Both the position numbers and the translations under genes were made by a program. From assembly GCA_009887095.1 (NCBI GenBank), contig QXYC01000031.1, forward strand, positions 1 through 64,000: 64,000 nucleotides of DNA, read 5' to 3'. Below the pieces are notes generated by a model that had not been told where the DNA came from, did no database searches, and saw only the letters and a program-made list of their open reading frames with translations. Source of the stretch: Candidatus Poseidoniales archaeon (GTDB lineage: Archaea; Thermoplasmatota; Poseidoniia; Poseidoniales; Poseidoniaceae). Shown one piece after another: positions 59,915 to 64,000 of the stretch. Position 1 is the stretch's first letter. Every line of letters starts with the position of its first letter.

Positions 59915-61672
59915 TCAATCAGCGTGAATATCGCCCACATCGAGCCACAACACATCGCACTTGGCCTTGATGAGCGAGGACAGACTTGGTTGCGTCCGGC
60001 CGCCATCGCCGTGAACAGTTTCTTTGACGTAGGTTCCCGATTCACATCGCAAGGTGAATTCGACTTCCATGACACCGTCTTCCATCGTCTCGATGAGTGG
60101 TTTCGAGGTTTCGAAGACGGTACGCTTGCGGATAAGATCGGCTCGTCGGTGCGCAACGCGTTCTGGTGTGCGCTGGAACAGTTTGACACCAGCGAGTTTC
60201 TCGATGGTTTCTTTGATGAATTCACCCTTCGGCAAATCGAACAAGACAGGGACGGGTGGTCCTGCGTTCATGATTCGCTCGATGAGGTCGCTCTTTGTAC
60301 CCGATTTTGCCAAACCAAGTGCTTCAGCCTTCTCAACTAATTCGGCCTTTTTGAGCGCCTTCAACTCGTCTTCCGACGGTCCTTCAACGACTTCAATCAC
60401 TGCAGGCAACGGCTTCTTGTGGTCGTTTTTGCGGTCGCCCCTTCGATTGCGTCGCTTTGGATTCTTCTTGCCCTTACCACCTCGTTCTTGAACGTCAACA
60501 TGGGTCAAATCGACCGGTGCGGTGAGCACTGCGTGTTCAGCCTCGCTGAGCGGCATGACTCTGAAACGGATGGTGTATGATTTCTCGGCAGGTGTGTCCT
60601 TGACACGCACAACTTCGCTTCTGTTCGATGCACGAAGTCCTGTGATGTTGATGCTGCCTTCTGCAGCCTCGTTGATCATTTGCATAGCTGCCTCGACATC
60701 GACCGTGCGCACCTTTGGCTCCTTCATTTCAATGACAAAAGGCCGGCCTTGGCCCATGCAACGAACGTCGATGTCCTCTCGGCCCATGCCGTGGAAGGCG
60801 TGTTCTTTTGCCTCAAACAAGCCGAGCAATGGATTGCCAATAAGGTCCTGAACGCTTTTCTTGTACTGTAAACCAGTGCCTTCACACTTCTCGCAACCCC
60901 GTCCTTTGCAGGCACGGCAAGGCCAGCGAGTTTGTGGGATTCCACGCTCCAGTTTCTGGTACCTCCCATAGAGGTAGTGAGCGCGAATGTCGAGCTCCAC
61001 CGTCAGGGTAAGGACATCGATCAGGGCCAAAATTTGCGGTTTGTCGTTGACAAGTTTCTTTCCTTCCATTCGACCATTGAGGTTCCGTGCGATTTCGGTC
61101 ACAAGACCTGATTTCAACGCATCTGAACCGCCGGCTCCAAGTCGCTTGCGCAACTCTTCTTCAGCAGTAATTTGGTCCTTGGGAATGCGCGCTCCGAGTT
61201 GAAGGCGGGTGGCTTCGTAAGGTTGGATTGCATCATGGATAATGTCGGCAAGGAGGTTTGCTTCCTCATACAAATTTTCACAGAAAGGGCACAGGGGGAT
61301 TTCAGTTCGAGCGTTCTCGAGGTGGGAGTCTCTTTGAACCACGCTTGCTCGGATTTCTGCACCGGATTCGGCGATGGTTTGTTCATACCGTTTCTTTCCG
61401 CCAAGGCGGCCCAAACAAGGGTCGCACGTTCCAGTTCGAACAAGGTGCTTGTGGCCTGCTGGAGAAGGGGCTCGTGGAATTTCTTCCATGTGAGTTCCCA
61501 ATTGGTTTGGTGACGAGTTGAGATCAAAGTCTGGTTCCTCATCCACCTTTTCGACGGTGTCAGCAGGCTGGTCGTCCCAGAGCGAATAGTCGGTTTCTCC
61601 AAAGCCAGCATTGGCATAGTTCATCCAATCTTCTTCGTCTTCGTCTTTTTTCTCTGGCGTGTTGTCCGTCAT
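59915..61672 (-). CDS. pus10: tRNA pseudouridine(54/55) synthase Pus10 with SAP-like insertion
   Basis: Makes pseudouridine 54 and/or 55 in archaeal tRNA. An acidic ~75-residue extension precedes a THUMP/zinc region (TGTCDPCLGRLGG, LCPFCENL, and the pair CRACKGRGCEKC). The catalytic Asp is in HGMGREDIDVRCMGQGRPFVIE. The C-terminal core has LFQRTPERVAHRRADLIRKR and GGRTQPSLSSL. Between these, residues ~398-420 are a Lys/Arg-rich linker and ~435-470 a SAP-like helix pair (DELKALKKAELVEKAEALGL, then GTKSDLIERI), which typical Pus10 lacks. The ATG at 61672 is preferred to the GTG at 61681; 585 residues. First gene of the rpl21e-rpoF-ksgA run. Confidence 0.93.
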   Translation of the reverse strand: MTDNTPEKKDEDEEDWMNYANAGFGETDYSLWDDQPADTVEKVDEEPDFDLNSSPNQLGTHMEEIPRAPSPAGHKHLVRTGTCDPCLGRLGGKKRYEQTIAESGAEIRASVVQRDSHLENARTEIPLCPFCENLYEEANLLADIIHDAIQPYEATRLQLGARIPKDQITAEEELRKRLGAGGSDALKSGLVTEIARNLNGRMEGKKLVNDKPQILALIDVLTLTVELDIRAHYLYGRYQKLERGIPQTRWPCRACKGRGCEKCEGTGLQYKKSVQDLIGNPLLGLFEAKEHAFHGMGREDIDVRCMGQGRPFVIEMKEPKVRTVDVEAAMQMINEAAEGSINITGLRASNRSEVVRVKDTPAEKSYTIRFRVMPLSEAEHAVLTAPVDLTHVDVQERGGKGKKNPKRRNRRGDRKNDHKKPLPAVIEVVEGPSEDELKALKKAELVEKAEALGLAKSGTKSDLIERIMNAGPPVPVLFDLPKGEFIKETIEKLAGVKLFQRTPERVAHRRADLIRKRTVFETSKPLIETMEDGVMEVEFTLRCESGTYVKETVHGDGGRTQPSLSSLIKAKCDVLWLDVGDIHAD

Positions 61673-61783
61673 CAAAATCACCGCGTTCTCGGGGCCAACC
61701 CCTAAGACAGCGTTTCTTGCGGACGCCCAACCATTGATGAACGCACCGGTCGCAACGCGCTCATCGACGACATTGGCTCGGCT

Positions 61784-62263
61784 TCAAAATCCACTGTTAA
61801 TCGCTGAGAAGAACAACCATACCAAGATGGCAGCCAACACGAATGCGCCAACGCCGGCAATGTAGGAGAGAATCGAACTCCCGCTTTTTCCAGAACGTTG
61901 CTCCCACCGACCGTATTGGAACGAATACAAACCAAGCACGGTCAGTGATATGGCATTGCCGTTGCAAAGAACACAGCACGCTGCATCGAAATCACCGCTC
62001 CCGCCATCTAAAAAAGGTAGAACAAATGGGGAAATCAATGAAAACATCATACCGAGGCCGGCCAAAATAGGGATTGCAGCTGGTGGTTTTCCATCTAAGG
62101 GGAGCATCATTGGTTGGCCGGCTTGCGCAGGGGATTGGGCTGTCATGGGAGCGAATTGTTGTGCGCTCTGCACTTGGCCACTGAACATGTTCACTGGTTG
62201 CTGCTGTTCAGGTTGAATGGCTCCTTGGAGTTGAATTCCCTCAGGCGGTTGCCATTCTTCCAT
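61784..62263 (-). CDS. membrane protein with Gln/Pro-rich N-terminus
   Basis: A 159-residue protein. Residues 1-60 are Gln/Pro/Met-rich and probably disordered. Three hydrophobic segments follow (AIPILAGLGMMFSLISPFVLPFL, a Cys-containing ACCVLCNGNAISLTVLGLYSF, and YIAGVGAFVLAAILVWLFFSAI). No family is recognised. The N-terminal composition resembles the cytoplasmic tails of the proteins at 9.3 and 48.7 kb. Confidence 0.65.
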   Translation of the reverse strand: MEEWQPPEGIQLQGAIQPEQQQPVNMFSGQVQSAQQFAPMTAQSPAQAGQPMMLPLDGKPPAAIPILAGLGMMFSLISPFVLPFLDGGSGDFDAACCVLCNGNAISLTVLGLYSFQYGRWEQRSGKSGSSILSYIAGVGAFVLAAILVWLFFSAINSGF

Positions 62264-62319
62264 GCTTCGGCGTCGGGTTTCATCGGTTTCAATTCTTCCC
62301 CGGTGGCAATTGTAAGGCT

Positions 62320-62802
62320 TTACTTCTCTTTACGAATGTACATTGTTACAGCCTTTTGCCCGGTCTCAAAAACACCAATCTCGTCAAATCCATGCCGAGC
62401 GTGGAAGCGTACTGAACCAGGGTTTGGTGGTCGAAGGCTCACCTCAGCGGTCACTGGGCAATCAAGACGATGTGCGTGGGCAATGACGCTTTGGTAAAGC
62501 AACGAACCGATGCCCCCATTTCTTGCCTCATCGGCCACAGCAACCCGGTCGACATAGAGGAATTGTTCGAGGCGTTGATTGAACCACGCATAATTGAGGC
62601 TCCCGTAACGAGTGCCGGGCAAAAGACAGAGGACAAAACCGGCAAGGCCACGTTCGTTGTCAAGGCCGAGGGCCAATTCGCTTAATCCTAGAAGATCAGC
62701 CATTTCTTGGTGTGAGACCTTCCCCGTTCCCGGAAGTCCTTGCTCATTGATCTCGACCATTCGAGGAATGTCATCGAGTGTTAAAGCGCGGCATGCGTCC
62801 AT
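62320..62802 (-). CDS. GNAT-family N-acetyltransferase
   Basis: A 160-residue acetyl-CoA-dependent transferase. The first strand-helix is CRALTLDDIPRMVEINEQGLP; the acetyl-CoA-binding motif A is VDRVAVADEARNGGIGSLLYQSVIAHAH; motif B includes RFHARHGFDEIG. The substrate is unknown. The ATG at 62802 overlaps the TGA of the MMPL gene by one base, so the two are coupled. Confidence 0.87.
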   Translation of the reverse strand: MDACRALTLDDIPRMVEINEQGLPGTGKVSHQEMADLLGLSELALGLDNERGLAGFVLCLLPGTRYGSLNYAWFNQRLEQFLYVDRVAVADEARNGGIGSLLYQSVIAHAHRLDCPVTAEVSLRPPNPGSVRFHARHGFDEIGVFETGQKAVTMYIRKEK

Positions 62803-64000
62803 CAAGCCTCCCCCAATGGAGGGGCGGGGTCAGGGTCAAGCGAGGCAATCAAGCCGAGGGCAGCAGTGGTCAGCACAAGGCTTGCGATGAGGGACAAAGC
62901 AATCATTGCTGCGGAGAAAAGTCCGAAGTTACTGAACAATCCCATAGGGGAGAGTGCAATCATGGAGAAACCGGCAATGTCCGAAGCGGCACTGCCGACG
63001 AGTGCAAGGCCACATGCGCCGCCAACACCGATCAATGCTTGACGGTGGGTTTCTCCGTTTTCACGACCTTCTCTATACCGTTCGGTAACGTGAATACAAT
63101 AGTCGATGCCAACACCAAGTGAGATGGTAGCGATGGTCACTGTGACAATGTTGAGCGATGATCCAGCGACATACATGAGGCCGTACAACCACACAACAAC
63201 AAGCAAAATTGGCACCAATGTGACGCTTGCTTGCTTGAACGAGCGGAATCCAACCGAAAGGGTACCAAAGACAAACAGTGAGCCGAGAATCAACGATGAT
63301 TGCATTTCTTCTTGCATGGTCGTTGATGCAACAAATCGGGTGACAGGGCGTCCAGTCGGCATCACCCATGTGAGCGGTTTATCCTCGCTTTCAGGGCCAG
63401 CTTCCAGTTGGGTGCCCGTTGACAAATTGGTGAAGGAGGAGAGGTCTCTCCAGACTTCTTCCAACCCGCCAGCCATTCCAGGGAAATCTTCGGGTGATGT
63501 CATGCCAAAGCGAATCAGCATGTGGTCGTACGTTGCTTCTTCGCCGTTGACATCAAGCCATGGTTTGGTCGGGTCAAGCGCCGTGTCTGGAGCAATGTAG
63601 AGGCTGACAATGCTTGGCGGAATATCAGGAATTGGACCGACGCCAGGGACCCCGTTGAGGGATAGGAATCCGTAAAAGAAGGCGAGGCAATTTCGGTTTG
63701 TTAAATCCATGAGGAGGCCACCGCTGTCTTCTGTGCAATTCATGCCGTGACCCGTTTCGTTGACAACCCAACCTGCCTCGACGAATGGGTCCGGATTGAG
63801 CAACAATGAACCCTGAGCGGCGAAGACCATTTCGTCGAGTGCCAGAATATCAATCGTACCATCGGGCTGGCGCGTGATCTTGTCGGGTACGCCCTCGGGA
63901 AGTACATCCATGTCTTGCCTGAAGATATCGATCGCAGCGAAGACGTCGGGGTCGAGCACATCGCCTACGATGAGTAAATTCGCAGGTTCACCTTCATCAG
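62802..64000 (-). CDS. MMPL/RND-family membrane transporter (partial, runs off the right edge)
   Basis: C-terminal part (about 400 residues) of a large transporter; the frame stays open to base 64000. An extracytoplasmic segment is followed by five or six hydrophobic helices with typical RND/MMPL motifs: SLILGSLFVFGTLSVGFRSF, a GVGIDYCIHVTERYREGRENG loop (the conserved G-x-x-x-D-Y/F), and GGACGLALVGSAASDIAGF. It exports lipids, sterol-like or other hydrophobic compounds in relatives; the substrate here is unknown. GNAT is coupled downstream. Confidence 0.85.
   Translation of the reverse strand, partial: DEGEPANLLIVGDVLDPDVFAAIDIFRQDMDVLPEGVPDKITRQPDGTIDILALDEMVFAAQGSLLLNPDPFVEAGWVVNETGHGMNCTEDSGGLLMDLTNRNCLAFFYGFLSLNGVPGVGPIPDIPPSIVSLYIAPDTALDPTKPWLDVNGEEATYDHMLIRFGMTSPEDFPGMAGGLEEVWRDLSSFTNLSTGTQLEAGPESEDKPLTWVMPTGRPVTRFVASTTMQEEMQSSLILGSLFVFGTLSVGFRSFKQASVTLVPILLVVVWLYGLMYVAGSSLNIVTVTIATISLGVGIDYCIHVTERYREGRENGETHRQALIGVGGACGLALVGSAASDIAGFSMIALSPMGLFSNFGLFSAAMIALSLIASLVLTTAALGLIASLDPDPAPPLGEA

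Noticed and set aside
59664-59918. 84-residue open frame between pus10 and rpl21e, minus strand
   Set aside because: Starts with TTG and runs nearly 100 bases into rpl21e in another frame; only the first ~50 residues look protein-like and the canonical gene order has nothing here.
61673-61783. Possible small RNA or tRNA between pus10 and the Gln/Pro-rich membrane protein
   Set aside because: A GGGG...CCCC pairing is visible near 61692-61703, but no cloverleaf, box C/D or T-tract.
1-64000. CRISPR arrays, insertion sequences, prophage or integration sites
   Set aside because: No regularly spaced direct repeats, transposase or integrase motifs were seen; the two tRNA genes have no adjacent integrase or duplicated 3' end.

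Overview
The window is archaeal chromosome from a mesophilic euryarchaeon. The best guess is a marine Thermoplasmatota such as Ca. Poseidoniia (Marine Group II), although no rRNA or other decisive marker is present. Archaeal signatures are RadA, RpoF (Rpb4), ribosomal protein L21e, DUF655, Pus10, the archaeosine enzyme RaSEA, an AK6/Fap7-type kinase and an initiator tRNA-Met with an A1:U72 pair. They are mixed with genes of bacterial flavour: ExoVII (xseA/xseB), MaeB-type malic enzyme, RlmH, a PabB-PabA fusion, PduO-type cobalamin adenosyltransferase and an AhpC/Prx1-type peroxiredoxin. No transposase, integrase, prophage, CRISPR array or rRNA gene is visible. The DNA reads as core chromosome plus lineage-specific surface and membrane genes.

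Layout. 1-6.2 kb: tail of an unknown gene, phosphatidylserine decarboxylase, RaSEA, then a small membrane protein and a 659-residue protein that looks like a cbb3 oxidase CcoN without its metal ligands but with two C-terminal EF-hands, then an OBG/TGS GTPase. 6.2-17.6 kb (minus strand): a 2.8-kresidue beta-propeller/FnIII surface protein followed by pabC, a pabB-pabA fusion and a zinc-ribbon membrane protein. 17.8-27.4 kb: malic enzyme, an FGE-like membrane protein, a GST-like protein, FUN14-like, RlmH, a DUF2203 protein, cobalamin adenosyltransferase, Nudix and DHH phosphoesterase. 27.6-37.6 kb: a very large PIN-domain protein, isocitrate dehydrogenase, OsmC, a choice-of-anchor V-like surface protein, an overlapping radA-ftsZ pair, a lipoprotein and initiator tRNA-Met. 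37.6-49.5 kb: AK6 kinase, CDP-alcohol phosphatidyltransferase, a second large FnIII surface protein, a CAX antiporter, MTA/SAH deaminase, tRNA-Thr(CGU), PGK and an orphan beta-class DNA methyltransferase. 49.5-56 kb: an M24 peptidase, a candidate multi-histone-fold protein, a peroxiredoxin/thioredoxin-like/membrane-protein cluster, a MIP18-like protein, ExoVII and a 2Fe-2S ferredoxin. 56-64 kb: the conserved archaeal run pus10-rpl21e-rpoF-DUF655-ksgA with flanking genes, ending in an MMPL/RND transporter cut by the window edge.

How the genes work together. MaeB, isocitrate dehydrogenase and PGK belong to central carbon metabolism. PabC and PabBA make p-aminobenzoate. PSD and the CDP-alcohol transferase build polar lipid head groups. 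RaSEA, Pus10, RlmH and KsgA modify tRNA and rRNA. RadA, FtsZ, ExoVII, the methyltransferase and possibly the histone-fold protein act on the chromosome and cell division. The large secreted or anchored proteins form the cell surface.

The strongest candidates for something undescribed are the ligand-less CcoN homologue with EF-hands, the protein with up to three histone-fold-like segments, the SAP-like insertion in Pus10, and the very large PIN-domain protein. All domain calls come from reading motifs by eye; no database search was run.
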